A DNA stretch of 64,000 nt, from positions 2,108,001-2,172,000 of the forward strand of contig NZ_CP032286.1 of the NCBI RefSeq assembly GCF_002165305.2, written 5' to 3'. Positions within the stretch are counted from its first letter, which is position 1. Each line of letters begins with the position of its first letter. Of this stretch, positions 8,571 through 17,435 are shown one piece after another. The position numbers were made by a program, and so were the translations under genes. Origin of the DNA: Acinetobacter sp. WCHA55 (GTDB taxonomy: Bacteria > Pseudomonadota > Gammaproteobacteria > Pseudomonadales > Moraxellaceae). Under the pieces are notes generated by a model, which was not told where the DNA came from, searched no databases, and saw only the letters and a program-made list of their open reading frames with translations.

Positions 8571-8602
8571 AAAAAAGCGCTCCTTTCAATGAGCGCTTTT
8601 TT
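8571..8602. terminator. Bidirectional terminator between pal and the 66-residue gene
   Basis: AAAAAAGCGCTC (8571-8582) pairs perfectly with GAGCGCTTTTTT (8591-8602) around an 8-nt loop. The flanking A-run and T-run let it work on both strands, serving convergent pal and the small minus-strand gene. Confidence 0.9.
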
Positions 8603-8607
8603 ATGAC

Positions 8608-8808
8608 TTAAACTTGTTCAGGCTTAGGATTTTCATCAGATTCTTCAGCATGTTGCATAGATTCAATCATGTCATGTTTATTGAACTTTTTATACTCAGC
8701 TTTTGCTTCGTAGTCTTGCCATGCTTTTTTCACACTATCGTCTGAAATATCATCTAAGTTAATCCCTTCGCTCGGCGTTGGAGTCGCATCAAATTTTTGC
8801 GTTGTCAT
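8608..8808 (-). CDS. Small acidic hypothetical protein (66 aa)
   Basis: A 66-residue, charged, hydrophilic protein starts at the ATG at 8808, with a clear AGGAG ribosome binding site about ten bases upstream. Longer in-frame extensions to 9093 run through the fbp promoter and start, so I reject them. The sequence (ISDDSVKKAWQDYEAKAEYKKF) predicts a helical soluble protein without cysteine or signal peptide. I do not recognise a family. It converges on pal and is divergent from fbp. Confidence 0.75.
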   Translation of the reverse strand: MTTQKFDATPTPSEGINLDDISDDSVKKAWQDYEAKAEYKKFNKHDMIESMQHAEESDENPKPEQV

Positions 8809-8904
8809 TGTTGTGCTCCTATTTTTACCTGATATTCCTTCCATCAACATAGCACTTTCCACAAGACTTGCAAGGGTAAAATCACAGCAAATAGTCGAGT
8901 TTAA

Positions 8905-8934
8905 TTGTTCTTTTGCATCGTTCTCGACTAAAAT
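8905..8934 (+). promoter_or_regulatory. Candidate fbp promoter
   Basis: TTGTTC (8905-8910) and TAAAAT (8929-8934) are separated by 18 bp, with the fbp start 56 bp after the -10 element. This is a sigma-70-like match by eye only. Confidence 0.35.
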
Positions 8935-8989
8935 ATAGCGCAATATTGATTTTGTTACGTATTCAAGTTTTAGTGGAGTCCTCCCCCTT

Positions 8990-9964
8990 ATGTCATATCT
9001 CAATCTGTCCCAATTTTTAGAACAACATACGGGAAATCTTACGCCTGAATTGGCACAAGTGATTAGCACTATTGCTAGTACCTGCCAAACCATCGATCAA
9101 GCTTTGCAAAAAGGCGCTTTAGCAGGTGTTTTAGGCAGTGCGCAGCATGAAAACGTGCAAGGTGAGGAACAGAAAAAACTGGATGTGATTTCAAATGATT
9201 ATTTGATTGATGCTCTAAAAATCCACCCACAAGTTGGCGGTTTAGCGTCTGAAGAATTAGATGAATTCACACCAGCTCAAGAAAATGGCAAATATTTGGT
9301 TTTATTTGACCCACTTGATGGTTCAAGCAACATCGACATCAATATGTGTGTGGGTACTATTTTCTCAATTTTACCTGCAAAAAATGCAGTGACACAAGCT
9401 GAAGACTTTATGCAAGCAGGCAACCAGCAAGTTGCTGCGGGCTACGTGCTTTATGGCCCATCAACCATGTTGGCATTAACAGTCGGCGCTGGTACAGTAT
9501 TCTTTACCTTTGATCCAGAAGCTCAACAATTCTTACTCACCTCTGAAAACATTCAAGTAGCAGCAGATACCAAAGAATATGCCATTAACTCATCAAACCA
9601 ACGTCACTGGGAAAATCCAGTAAAACGTTATATTGAAGAACTGCTTGCAGGTAAAACAGGCCCGCGCGACAAAGACTTCAACATGCGTTGGGTGGCATGT
9701 ATGGTGGGTGACATTCACCGTATCCTTTGCCGTAGCGGTATTTTCATGTATCCATACGACCTCAAAGATCCGAAAAAAGCAGGTCGTTTGCGTTTAATGT
9801 ATGAAGCAAACCCTATGAGTATGTTGATTGAACAAGCTGGTGGTGCATCTACAACGGGTCGCGTTCGTATTTTAGACATTCAACCAACTGACCTACACCA
9901 ACGTGTTCCTGTGATTATTGGTTCTAAAAACGAAGTCGATTTAGTGACTGGCTACCACAACTAA
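8990..9964 (+). CDS. fbp: Fructose-1,6-bisphosphatase class 1
   Basis: The 324-residue product is a class 1 FBPase. [11 protein letters not shown] supplies acidic metal ligands and [13 protein letters not shown] (residues 106-118) is the family's D-P-L-D-G-S-S metal and substrate motif. The enzyme converts fructose 1,6-bisphosphate to fructose 6-phosphate, the committed step of gluconeogenesis. That pathway is essential when growing on acids, fatty acids or alkanes, as this organism seems to do. Full length. No frame problem seen. Confidence 0.95.
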   Translation: MSYLNLSQFLEQHTGNLTPELAQVISTIASTCQTIDQALQKGALAGVLGSAQHENVQGEEQKKLDVISNDYLIDALKIHPQVGGLASEELDEFTPAQENGKYLVLFDPLDGSSNIDINMCVGTIFSILPAKNAVTQAEDFMQAGNQQVAAGYVLYGPSTMLALTVGAGTVFFTFDPEAQQFLLTSENIQVAADTKEYAINSSNQRHWENPVKRYIEELLAGKTGPRDKDFNMRWVACMVGDIHRILCRSGIFMYPYDLKDPKKAGRLRLMYEANPMSMLIEQAGGASTTGRVRILDIQPTDLHQRVPVIIGSKNEVDLVTGYHN

Positions 9965-10016
9965 TTTTTTTAAATGCGCATAACCATCTAACGCGTTATG
10001 CGCATGAGTCTCCCCC

Positions 10017-10793
10017 ATGTCAATCGTTTTTCTTGAATCAAAAGACAACCCAAAGATTAAACATCTACGTGGTTTAATCGAACAAAGTAGTTACCGTAAA
10101 AAGCAAGGTCAAACCGTGCTTGAAGGAACACACTTAGGCTTAGCTTGGGTTGAAAAAAAGAAGAAGCTCAATTCTATTTTCACCACTGAAAATGCACTCG
10201 AGCACCCTGATATTTGCGATATTCTAGATGAATATGAAGGTGCTGTTTTTGTCATTGCTGAAAGCTTGTATCGTGACTTAAGCACATTGGGGACTACTTT
10301 ACCCTTCTTGGCAGTTGTCGACTTACCAAGTTCAAGCCAAAGTGTAGACTTTAGCTTGGATACCCTGATTTTGGAAAATATTCAAGATCCAGGCAATGTC
10401 GGCACCCTACTACGCTCTGCTGCGGCAGCGGGTATCAAGCAAGTTATTTGTACCAAAGGTTCTGCAGCACTCTGGTCACCACGTGTATTACGTGCAGGCA
10501 TGGGTGCACACTTCTCACTCAACACGTATGAAAACGTTGCCATTGAAGATGTACTCGAACGCTTTGAAATTCCAGTGTATGTGACCAGCTCGCATCAGGC
10601 TGAAAGTTTATATCAAAAAGATTTAACACAAGCTTGTGTCTGGATCTTAGGTAATGAAGGCCAAGGGGTTTCTGACTTTGCTTTAGCACATGCTCAAGCA
10701 CTGAGCATTCCACAGCCCGGCGGCCAAGAATCTCTCAATGTCGCTATTGCAGGTTCAATCTGCTTTTTCGAAATGGTACGACAACGACTTTAA
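10017..10793 (+). CDS. TrmH/SpoU-family RNA 2'-O-methyltransferase
   Basis: The product has 258 residues. An N-terminal substrate-binding domain (about 1-105, with NPKIKHLRGL and LEGTHL) is followed by a SPOUT methyltransferase domain. All three SPOUT motifs are present: ENIQDPGNVGTLLRSA (120-135), LGNEGQGVS (211-219) and IPQPGGQESLNVAIAGS (231-247). The family methylates ribose 2'-OH in rRNA or tRNA using SAM. The target cannot be told from sequence. It follows fbp after 52 bp on the same strand. Confidence 0.9.
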   Translation: MSIVFLESKDNPKIKHLRGLIEQSSYRKKQGQTVLEGTHLGLAWVEKKKKLNSIFTTENALEHPDICDILDEYEGAVFVIAESLYRDLSTLGTTLPFLAVVDLPSSSQSVDFSLDTLILENIQDPGNVGTLLRSAAAAGIKQVICTKGSAALWSPRVLRAGMGAHFSLNTYENVAIEDVLERFEIPVYVTSSHQAESLYQKDLTQACVWILGNEGQGVSDFALAHAQALSIPQPGGQESLNVAIAGSICFFEMVRQRL

Positions 10794-10879
10794 AATCGTT
10801 AAGTTATATTAACTAAAGTCGGCTCAGCAGAAAAAATAGATTACACTAGAAAAAATAATTACTTGTGTTGTCAACCAAA

Positions 10880-10923
10880 CCATTATTTCCAACGTTATAG
10901 GCACATGATTGAGGAAATAATGG
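10880..10923 (+). promoter_or_regulatory. Long inverted repeat just before the sigma factor start
   Basis: CCATTATTTCC (10880-10890) is a perfect 11-bp inverted match to GGAAATAATGG (10913-10923), with a 22-bp spacer. The right arm ends 10 bases before the ATG at 10934. In mRNA it could fold and cover the leader next to the weak GGTGGG ribosome binding site. As DNA it could be an operator. Confidence 0.6.
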
Positions 10924-10933
10924 TGGGTATCCG

Positions 10934-11569
10934 ATGACAGGATTTTCCATCTCTATGGATTTAGCACCCAAACAGTCTAAAATGCAAGATTCGAGTATTC
11001 TTAAGAGTACAGCCGAATCTCGCCTAAAAAACTTCATGCAAGAAGTGACTGGTCGTGCTTTAGTGATGATGGAAAGTGCTACACAAAACCAGCAGGATAT
11101 CGCTATGGATTTGGTGCAAGAAGCCTTTATTTCATTACACAAATCTTATTCCGATCGATCTACGGAAGAATGGTATCCCCTGTTCTATACCATTTTAACC
11201 AACAAATTACAGGATTGGCGCCGTAAAGAGGCACGTCGAGCACAACCGTTTTCATTCTTCAAAAAAGTCAGCCTTGATGATGACGATTTTGAAGTAAATG
11301 AGGTGGTTGATGAGAGAGCGCTGAATCCTTCAGACTTTTTAAGTCAAGCTGTCACTGCTGATGAAATTCAAGAAGCCATTGCCGGTCTTCCTGTTCGTCA
11401 ACAGCAAGCATTTATGTTACGCGCGTGGGAAGGTTTTGATACTGCAACCACTGCGCAAATCATGAATTGCTCTGAAGGCAGCGTTAAAACTCATTACCAC
11501 CGTGCGATTCAAGGCTTACGCAATGCTCTCGCACATTTGAATCCACATCTAGGAGGATCATCCGAATGA
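10934..11569 (+). CDS. Sigma-70 family RNA polymerase sigma factor (ECF-like)
   Basis: The product has 211 residues with the two-domain layout of ECF sigma factors. Region 2 is at about 35-110 (DLVQEAFISLHKSY, then FYTILTNKLQDWRRKEAR). Region 4 is at about 145-205 (LPVRQQQAFMLRAWEGFDTATTA, a region, then SEGSVKTHYHRAIQGLRNAL, the helix-turn-helix). The linker is acidic. The gene overlaps the next by four bases (ATGA), and that next gene is a small membrane protein in the position of an anti-sigma factor. The inverted repeat directly upstream may control expression. The regulon is unknown. Confidence 0.88.
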   Translation: MTGFSISMDLAPKQSKMQDSSILKSTAESRLKNFMQEVTGRALVMMESATQNQQDIAMDLVQEAFISLHKSYSDRSTEEWYPLFYTILTNKLQDWRRKEARRAQPFSFFKKVSLDDDDFEVNEVVDERALNPSDFLSQAVTADEIQEAIAGLPVRQQQAFMLRAWEGFDTATTAQIMNCSEGSVKTHYHRAIQGLRNALAHLNPHLGGSSE

Positions 11570-11883
11570 AAGATGATTTCTTAAAGCAAGTAACCTCCAA
11601 ACTTGATGGGCTCGCACAACACCACAAAAACAAACCCGTGGTGATGCAACATGTTCTTGATGACATCCAAGATCAAAAGTCCTCACGTTACGGCCTTTGG
11701 AAAATGTCTGGCTTTGCTTTAGCTGCAGCTATTGCCGGCTTTGTCGTACTTCCAAACTCTATAACCCTTGATGAAAAACCACACAACCAAGTGGTTGCGA
11801 CACCTAAACTTTCACCCCAAATGGTTGAAGATTTAGAAATGTTATTGGTTTTAGGTGAGGACACTGTTCCACATGGCAGCTAA
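11566..11883 (+). CDS. Small single-pass membrane protein, candidate anti-sigma factor
   Basis: The 105-residue protein has a hydrophilic N-terminal part (1-45), one membrane helix (about 46-64, GFALAAAIAGFVVLP) and a short periplasmic tail ending in a hydrophobic segment (VEDLEMLLVLGED). Its start overlaps the sigma factor stop by four bases. A short cytoplasmic domain plus one membrane span, coupled to an ECF sigma gene, is the usual arrangement for an anti-sigma factor. I see no zinc-finger (HxxxCxxC) motif, so this role is inferred from context. Confidence 0.8.
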   Translation: MKDDFLKQVTSKLDGLAQHHKNKPVVMQHVLDDIQDQKSSRYGLWKMSGFALAAAIAGFVVLPNSITLDEKPHNQVVATPKLSPQMVEDLEMLLVLGEDTVPHGS

Positions 11884-12277
11884 ACGTGTCGCTTTTGCAC
11901 TGTGCACGCTAGGTTTTTTACAAACCAGTTTTGCAGGTTTTGATCGTTTTTGGATTTTTTCCAAAGATGCAGATACCCAAGTGTCCGAAACATGGGAATC
12001 GTTGTCTGAAGAAGAACAACGTGCATTGATTCAACGTTACCAGTCACTTAAAGAACTGCCAGATTCGCAAAGTGCAGCCCTGCAACAACGTATGGACTGG
12101 TTTACTCAGTTACCTGAACAAGAAAAGCAAAAAATGCGTGACACCTGGCAACAGATGAGCACCCAAGAACGTCGTGATTTACGTGTACGCATGCAAAAAG
12201 CAGATGCAGATGAGCGTGTGAATATTCGAAATGAATATATCAACAAATACATCCATAGCAACACTGCCACACATTAA
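11873..12277 (+). CDS. DUF3106 domain exported protein
   Basis: The 134-residue protein has a signal peptide (MAAKRVAFALCTLGFLQTSFA) and a helical, charged mature part with repeated 'LPEQEKQKMRDTWQQMS' and 'EERRALIQRYQSLKELP' style units typical of DUF3106. I start it at ATG 11873, which places a GTGAGG ribosome binding site at 11855. A GTG start at 11855 would add six residues. It overlaps the upstream gene by 11 bases, so all three genes form one coupled operon. DUF3106 proteins often accompany sigma/anti-sigma genes. Their function is unknown. Confidence 0.82.
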   Translation: MAAKRVAFALCTLGFLQTSFAGFDRFWIFSKDADTQVSETWESLSEEEQRALIQRYQSLKELPDSQSAALQQRMDWFTQLPEQEKQKMRDTWQQMSTQERRDLRVRMQKADADERVNIRNEYINKYIHSNTATH

Positions 12278-12311
12278 GATACCTAGTTGAATCTAAATAC
12301 CATAGCAACAC

Positions 12312-12347
12312 CCATAAAAAATGCCTCATATGAGGCATTTTTTATGG
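12312..12347. terminator. Strong bidirectional terminator
   Basis: CCATAAAAAATGCCTCA (12312-12328) and TGAGGCATTTTTTATGG (12331-12347) form a perfect 17-bp stem. It separates the convergent sigma operon and the CSLREA gene and has A- and T-runs for both directions. Confidence 0.93.
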
Positions 12348-12353
12348 CTTCAT

Positions 12354-14774
12354 TTATATTTTTCGTCGTTGTCTAAACCACGCTAAGGACAACAATCCAA
12401 GCAGCCCAAGACCACCCATTGAGCCACCACCACCTCCACTCGCTTTCGTATTGGTATTTTTAGCTGTGTTGGTAAAATACATCATCGCAGATTTAGACTC
12501 TTCAGCCTCTGCATCATAGATCACGTATTCAATTTCATAAGGGAATGGACTGAAATTATTGCGAACTTCAACTTCAATATTTCCGCCATAACATACATAT
12601 TTTTCATATTCGCCTGGACAAGTACCTGTGCGTTCTGGCTTAATATTAATGCCTGCATCTTGACGTACAATACGAATAGCTAAGTCCTTTCCATTTCCAT
12701 CACGGTAAAATGCTGGACGTTGATGTTCAGCCGTGACTGTACTAATCGGACCATCACCATCATCACTATCATTTGCAAGTGGATTTACACTGAGTTTTAA
12801 AGTACCACCATAATTCAGCGTATATTCATCCGTTTTGGCAATCGGCTGTATATTAGTAAACTCCGCTTTTAAAATTCCCGAAGAGATTGCCTGCGTCGCT
12901 TTACTCTTCACGCTATATCGGCAATAGACATATTCCGTGTTGGTTGTAGGCTTACCATCAGTGCGATAAATCATGATTTGTTTTAAATCATCCTTCCACT
13001 CGCAGCGTAAAGTTGGATCTGCTCTAAGTTTTGAGGTATCAAGCACACCATCTTTGGCGCTGAGCACACCCACACCTAATACCTGCGTTTCTGTAATGGT
13101 GTAATTCTCAGTGTTCATTTCTTTTAAAGCTGATGTACCATCCGCAGTGTTGACTACTGCTTCATCTTGCAATACAAACTGGAAAGGATCGACATAAATC
13201 GCCCGGTACTTTTGATGTATTTTGGTTGCTGCTAAAAGCTCTTTATAATGCTTTAATTCTTCATTAAACTCGATCAAAAAGTCTGGATTGGTGTCTTTGT
13301 TGGCGATTAAACCTTCTAATTCCTCAATGGTATTTTCATACACTTGCAAACGCTCCGCCTGCGAGGTATTTTTTAAATCAGTAATATCCGCTGCCGCTAA
13401 ACGTCGTAACTCAACCGACCCAATATCGCAACTGTTGGCTTCCGCAGGAGCTAACATCAATGTTCCATCGACAATACGGTCTAGACCACGCTGATCGCTA
13501 TCGTTACAACTCAATTTACTGTTGGTATCAAGCAAATCAACTCCACCACTATTCACTTTCGGAAAATACATTGGGCGGAATAAATTATATTTCGATGGCG
13601 AAGTTAAGGAACTAAGTAGACTTCCTATAGCCACATTTTTCACATCAATATTGGTATCTGTCGTACCATCGAGTATTCGTGCACTTGCCGCCAGCTCACA
13701 CTGACTGGTCGCCGTATCAAACGCATTGTAGCCTGCTGTCACGCCAGCATCATATTTATCGGATAGCGTCTGAGAACCTACATAGCGACATGAGGTGTTT
13801 CCATTGTATGCAAGTACATTGTAGTACAATGATTTCGTACCGAAATCGTCATAATCCAAAACACTTGCTGCACTGTTTTCTACAATGGTGTTATTTGACA
13901 ATAAGAAATTACCCTCAAGACTCAGATTATGTTCTCGGGTATTGACGGCATAAATAATGCTTCCATTTGTCGAATTTACTGTATTTTTTGCAATCGTATT
14001 ATTCGCCATAGCAACTTTTGGGTTACCACAAAAATCAAATGTATTCAGATTCGATATCTGGCCATTCGAAATAATACTATTTGCACTAAACTCTATATTG
14101 GTTTTTACATCTAAGAGACCTGCATAACATTGCATTGCAAGAACACTACCCACAGTCGCTTGGTTGCCTTGTAATACACTATTATTTACAGTCACCTGAT
14201 GCTCACCAGGACCAACGAGATAGAGTGCTCCGCCTTTTTTATCCGACTTTGAATTTAGAATTTGTGCATTATTTAAGGTTAATGCTCCGCCGACCAATAA
14301 AGCACCACCCTCATCCGCCGAATAACCATTTTCTAAAATGACATTCTCTAGCGTCAAACTGGTCTTCGTAATGGTATTAAATAAACGTGACTTTCCACCT
14401 GCATCAATTCGTGAAGTTAATTCACCTAGGGCAGGATACTTAAAAGTGATGGGGCTTTTTTCACGATCTAAATAAGGGCTTTTCCCAAAAACCACCACTT
14501 TAGACTCGGGAACAATTTCCTTATTCAGTTTGTAGGTCCCTGCCTCCAACTGAATATAATCGGTTTGACCTGCCCCTGTGTTCCCTGCACTACAGCCACC
14601 ATAAGCCTTATTTAAGCTAGCTGTTTTGATTGCTTCACGAAGTGAACATTGGTTCATGTTTACATTATCTTCATCCTCAAATGTATTGACATAAATCGTT
14701 CTATCTTCTGCAGCCATTAATGTCATAGCAGCTACCACCATGACACCCAATAGTCCTTTTTTAAAGTGTTTCAT
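12354..14774 (-). CDS. CSLREA-domain beta-helix exported protein with GlyGly-CTERM-like tail
   Basis: The product has 806 residues. A signal peptide (about 1-22) is followed by the CSLREA motif (residues 43-48). A right-handed parallel beta-helix follows (about 100-330), with repeating GGAL..GG.LTLNN.Q..NSKS turns. Further beta domains lie at about 500-770, including an Asp-rich NPLANDSDDGDG loop. The tail is SGGGGGSMGG, then the hydrophobic LGLLGLLSLAW, then RQRRKI. That is the layout of rhombosortase-processed GlyGly-CTERM proteins: glycine motif, transmembrane helix, basic end. This predicts surface display through type II secretion and proteolytic tail removal. It is paired with a second CSLREA gene 13 bp upstream. 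Confidence 0.85.
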   Translation of the reverse strand: MKHFKKGLLGVMVVAAMTLMAAEDRTIYVNTFEDEDNVNMNQCSLREAIKTASLNKAYGGCSAGNTGAGQTDYIQLEAGTYKLNKEIVPESKVVVFGKSPYLDREKSPITFKYPALGELTSRIDAGGKSRLFNTITKTSLTLENVILENGYSADEGGALLVGGALTLNNAQILNSKSDKKGGALYLVGPGEHQVTVNNSVLQGNQATVGSVLAMQCYAGLLDVKTNIEFSANSIISNGQISNLNTFDFCGNPKVAMANNTIAKNTVNSTNGSIIYAVNTREHNLSLEGNFLLSNNTIVENSAASVLDYDDFGTKSLYYNVLAYNGNTSCRYVGSQTLSDKYDAGVTAGYNAFDTATSQCELAASARILDGTTDTNIDVKNVAIGSLLSSLTSPSKYNLFRPMYFPKVNSGGVDLLDTNSKLSCNDSDQRGLDRIVDGTLMLAPAEANSCDIGSVELRRLAAADITDLKNTSQAERLQVYENTIEELEGLIANKDTNPDFLIEFNEELKHYKELLAATKIHQKYRAIYVDPFQFVLQDEAVVNTADGTSALKEMNTENYTITETQVLGVGVLSAKDGVLDTSKLRADPTLRCEWKDDLKQIMIYRTDGKPTTNTEYVYCRYSVKSKATQAISSGILKAEFTNIQPIAKTDEYTLNYGGTLKLSVNPLANDSDDGDGPISTVTAEHQRPAFYRDGNGKDLAIRIVRQDAGINIKPERTGTCPGEYEKYVCYGGNIEVEVRNNFSPFPYEIEYVIYDAEAEESKSAMMYFTNTAKNTNTKASGGGGGSMGGLGLLGLLSLAWFRQRRKI

Positions 14775-14787
14775 GTTTGCCCTTTTT

Positions 14788-16593
14788 TTATTTTCGACGC
14801 AGCAAAATTAAAGCAAATAACCCCAGTAAGCTCAGAATACCCGCACTTCCCCCAGAGGTTTTAATTTTGTCACTTTCCATATGATTTTGCGGTTCTTGTA
14901 CAATTTGTACATTCACTTCAACGAATGGAATATGTTCATCAAAACGTGTCGTGGTTGTAACCAACTGTAACCTGAAAATATCAGCACCATGCCATGCTCC
15001 ATTTGGCGTGTAAGTAATATTTCCGAGTTCATCAATCACCACTTTACCTTTCGATACCGTTTGAGTCTGCTGCACCCGCATACAACCAGGTTGCCATTCT
15101 TCACCATTTGGTGCTTTAGCCGATTTGAACAAGCTTGCACATTCCGTTTTGGACAGTAGATCACTATCGCCGAGTAGATCTGCAACTGAAAGTTTAGCTA
15201 CCTGCCCCGCAATCAGATCTTCACCAATTAAACTAATCGTCGTTGGGACTTCAATCTCGATTGCACCACGGTCACAAAAGGTATTATTCGTATTTCGATT
15301 CACACCACGTTGATCTGAATTTTCACAGCCAATTAAAGAATCCGTTGTGTTTACAACCACTTTACCCTTGTTCACAATTGGAGAATCTAGCCAATGTGTC
15401 TGACTCATTAAAATGCGTGGGCGGAAATAGCCTAAAAATTTTTGGTTGGGAACAATATAAGGACACAATAAACTGTCAGCATCTGCAGACATGCTTTTAC
15501 ACTCACCCACCACATCACTACCTGCAATCAAAGCGCCAGACCAAAACTCATTCGGGTAATAGCTCACACCACTGCCACAGTCACTTTGCGTAACTAAATT
15601 GTTCTGAAGAACTGCCTTACTTAAATCTCCAGCACAATTTTGCGTGATGGTATTTTCAGCATTCCCTAAAACAATACTATTGGCTAGATAAGCCAAGTTC
15701 GTAGATGGATTGAAATAAATCCCTTTACTGTTCCCCACCACCGTTAAGTTATTCAAAGCCATGCCATCTCGAACATTGACGACATAACCTGTATTTTTCA
15801 CAAAGGTACTACTGACTAGACGTGATGCTAAAATGGATAAGGTCGTGTCTTCTTTAACCACTGCATTATTGACAGAGTAAATGTTGGCACTGCTTGCATC
15901 TGTTGTTTTATTTTCTTTGAAAACTGAATTATAAATCCGAAAAGAAGGCGCGTCTCCATACAATATTGCCCCTTGTACTGCTTGGTTGTGTTCAACCAAA
16001 GTAGAGCGAATTTCAACTAGACTACGACTAGTACCATCTTCGAGCAAGGTTGCGACATTGTAAATTGCACCCCCTTGCCCTGCAAAACCACCTGTTAATT
16101 TGACGTACTCAAGACCTAAATATTCATTATTATAAATTAAGCCACCTTGATTCACACCGCATTCTTTCGCACAGCCCTGTAGAGTAACCTCTTTTACTAA
16201 CACACGAATTAAAGCATTCTCAGCATTATCAACCCTTAATAAGTTGTCAGAACCATTCATTTTTAAGATAGCATTACTTAAACCCTGAACTGTTTCCTCC
16301 CCCACAGAACTGTCATAACTTGTTCTGAGTGTTAAATCTTTTTTGATCGCAAGATGGGAATTTAGTAAATAGGTTTTATTTTTCTCAAGCATGACGGTGG
16401 AAATCGCATCTTTACCCCCACAGCCATAATAACCCGCCTCAGGCATGCCTTGATTAATATAGTCGATAGCTTCGCGAAGTGAACATTCCGTGTCATTTTT
16501 GACAATATCATCAGTGATAGTCACATTAATATTGCCCGAATAGGCATGACTCGCCACCAATAGCGTAGCTACACCTATGCTCTTCTTGAGCAT
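14788..16593 (-). CDS. Second CSLREA-domain exported protein with GlyGly-CTERM-like tail
   Basis: The product has 601 residues and is a paralogue in architecture of the downstream gene. It has a signal peptide (1-19, ending AYSG), CSLREA at 37-42, a beta-helix region (about 100-340), and a matching NSDQRGVNRNTNN block before a C-terminal beta domain with GDSDLLS and WHGADIFRLQLV. The tail is SGGSAGILSLLGLFALILLRRK (described: Gly-rich motif, helix, then RRK). The two genes are 13 bp apart and probably cotranscribed. CSLREA proteins resemble pectate-lyase-like or adhesin folds. I see no catalytic motif, so a structural or adhesive role is inferred. Confidence 0.85.
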   Translation of the reverse strand: MLKKSIGVATLLVASHAYSGNINVTITDDIVKNDTECSLREAIDYINQGMPEAGYYGCGGKDAISTVMLEKNKTYLLNSHLAIKKDLTLRTSYDSSVGEETVQGLSNAILKMNGSDNLLRVDNAENALIRVLVKEVTLQGCAKECGVNQGGLIYNNEYLGLEYVKLTGGFAGQGGAIYNVATLLEDGTSRSLVEIRSTLVEHNQAVQGAILYGDAPSFRIYNSVFKENKTTDASSANIYSVNNAVVKEDTTLSILASRLVSSTFVKNTGYVVNVRDGMALNNLTVVGNSKGIYFNPSTNLAYLANSIVLGNAENTITQNCAGDLSKAVLQNNLVTQSDCGSGVSYYPNEFWSGALIAGSDVVGECKSMSADADSLLCPYIVPNQKFLGYFRPRILMSQTHWLDSPIVNKGKVVVNTTDSLIGCENSDQRGVNRNTNNTFCDRGAIEIEVPTTISLIGEDLIAGQVAKLSVADLLGDSDLLSKTECASLFKSAKAPNGEEWQPGCMRVQQTQTVSKGKVVIDELGNITYTPNGAWHGADIFRLQLVTTTTRFDEHIPFVEVNVQIVQEPQNHMESDKIKTSGGSAGILSLLGLFALILLRRK

Positions 16594-16715
16594 AACGATC
16601 TCCTTGCTTTTATTTTATCTTTTCTTTTTATTCTTAGATTGCAAAATCCCTGCAATATCTAACAATTTTTCGTACTCTGTCACAGCTCGGACAATTTCTC
16701 AAGTAATATTATGAT

Positions 16716-17420
16716 TTACCGATATTCGTCAATGAGTGCATAAATTTGTCTGAGGTTTGCATTACTCAGTTTGGTTTTCTCACCTTTTAGCAGTTGAATC
16801 AGTTGCTCTAAACTTTGTAATAAAACCGAGGTTTGATGTGGCCCATGCGCAAGCAAATAATCAATAATCTGTTGATCGATATGAATCCCACGACGCGATA
16901 AAACCGACATCACCAGTGTAGAACGATCAGCATACAAACTTCCGTTGGGTACTTTTACACTCACCGCTTGTGTTAAACGAGATTGTAAATCGGGTAGTTC
17001 AAGTTTTAATTCAATCGGCGCAACACGAGAAGAGAACACCAACTGACCACCTTCTTCATTATTGTAGTTGATTAGGTGAAAAACTGCTTTCTGCCAATGC
17101 GGTACACCACTTATGGCTTCAATATCATCTAAAGCGACAAGATCGAAACGCTCTAAAGAAGTAATTGCTTCAGTTGGTGCATCCAACAACTCAAGCAGTG
17201 AAACTTGAATTGCCGTTTTACCCACATCCAAATAAGAATCACAAATTGCTGAAAGTAAATGACTTTTTCCAGATCCTGCGCCACCATACACATAAAAACG
17301 ATTCATTAAACCCGCATGTAACTGACGAATCGCATCGATAACATGCCCCCATCCCGGCCCAGAAAAGTCACTGATTCGAGCATCGAGTTGGGGTTCAATA
17401 TCTAGTTGCAATTGACGCAT
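16716..17420 (-). CDS. hda: DnaA regulatory inactivator Hda
   Basis: The product has 234 residues and is homologous to the AAA+ domain of DnaA. Walker A is GGAGSGKS (46-53) and Walker B is LVALDDIEAI with D98/D99. The N-terminal QLQLDI at residues 3-8 resembles the sliding-clamp binding motif that E. coli Hda uses. Hda with the DNA-loaded beta clamp stimulates hydrolysis of DnaA-ATP, preventing re-initiation. The gene lies 15 bp after perM, in the same operon. The arrangement purM/perM-hda is common in gammaproteobacteria. The DnaA DNA-binding domain is absent, as expected for Hda. Confidence 0.93.
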   Translation of the reverse strand: MRQLQLDIEPQLDARISDFSGPGWGHVIDAIRQLHAGLMNRFYVYGGAGSGKSHLLSAICDSYLDVGKTAIQVSLLELLDAPTEAITSLERFDLVALDDIEAISGVPHWQKAVFHLINYNNEEGGQLVFSSRVAPIELKLELPDLQSRLTQAVSVKVPNGSLYADRSTLVMSVLSRRGIHIDQQIIDYLLAHGPHQTSVLLQSLEQLIQLLKGEKTKLSNANLRQIYALIDEYR

Positions 17421-17435
17421 ACTGATTTATGTATC

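Noticed and set aside
8809..9093. Extension of the 66-residue protein to a 161-codon frame
   Set aside because: Would cover the fbp promoter and start; ATG 8808 has a good ribosome site.
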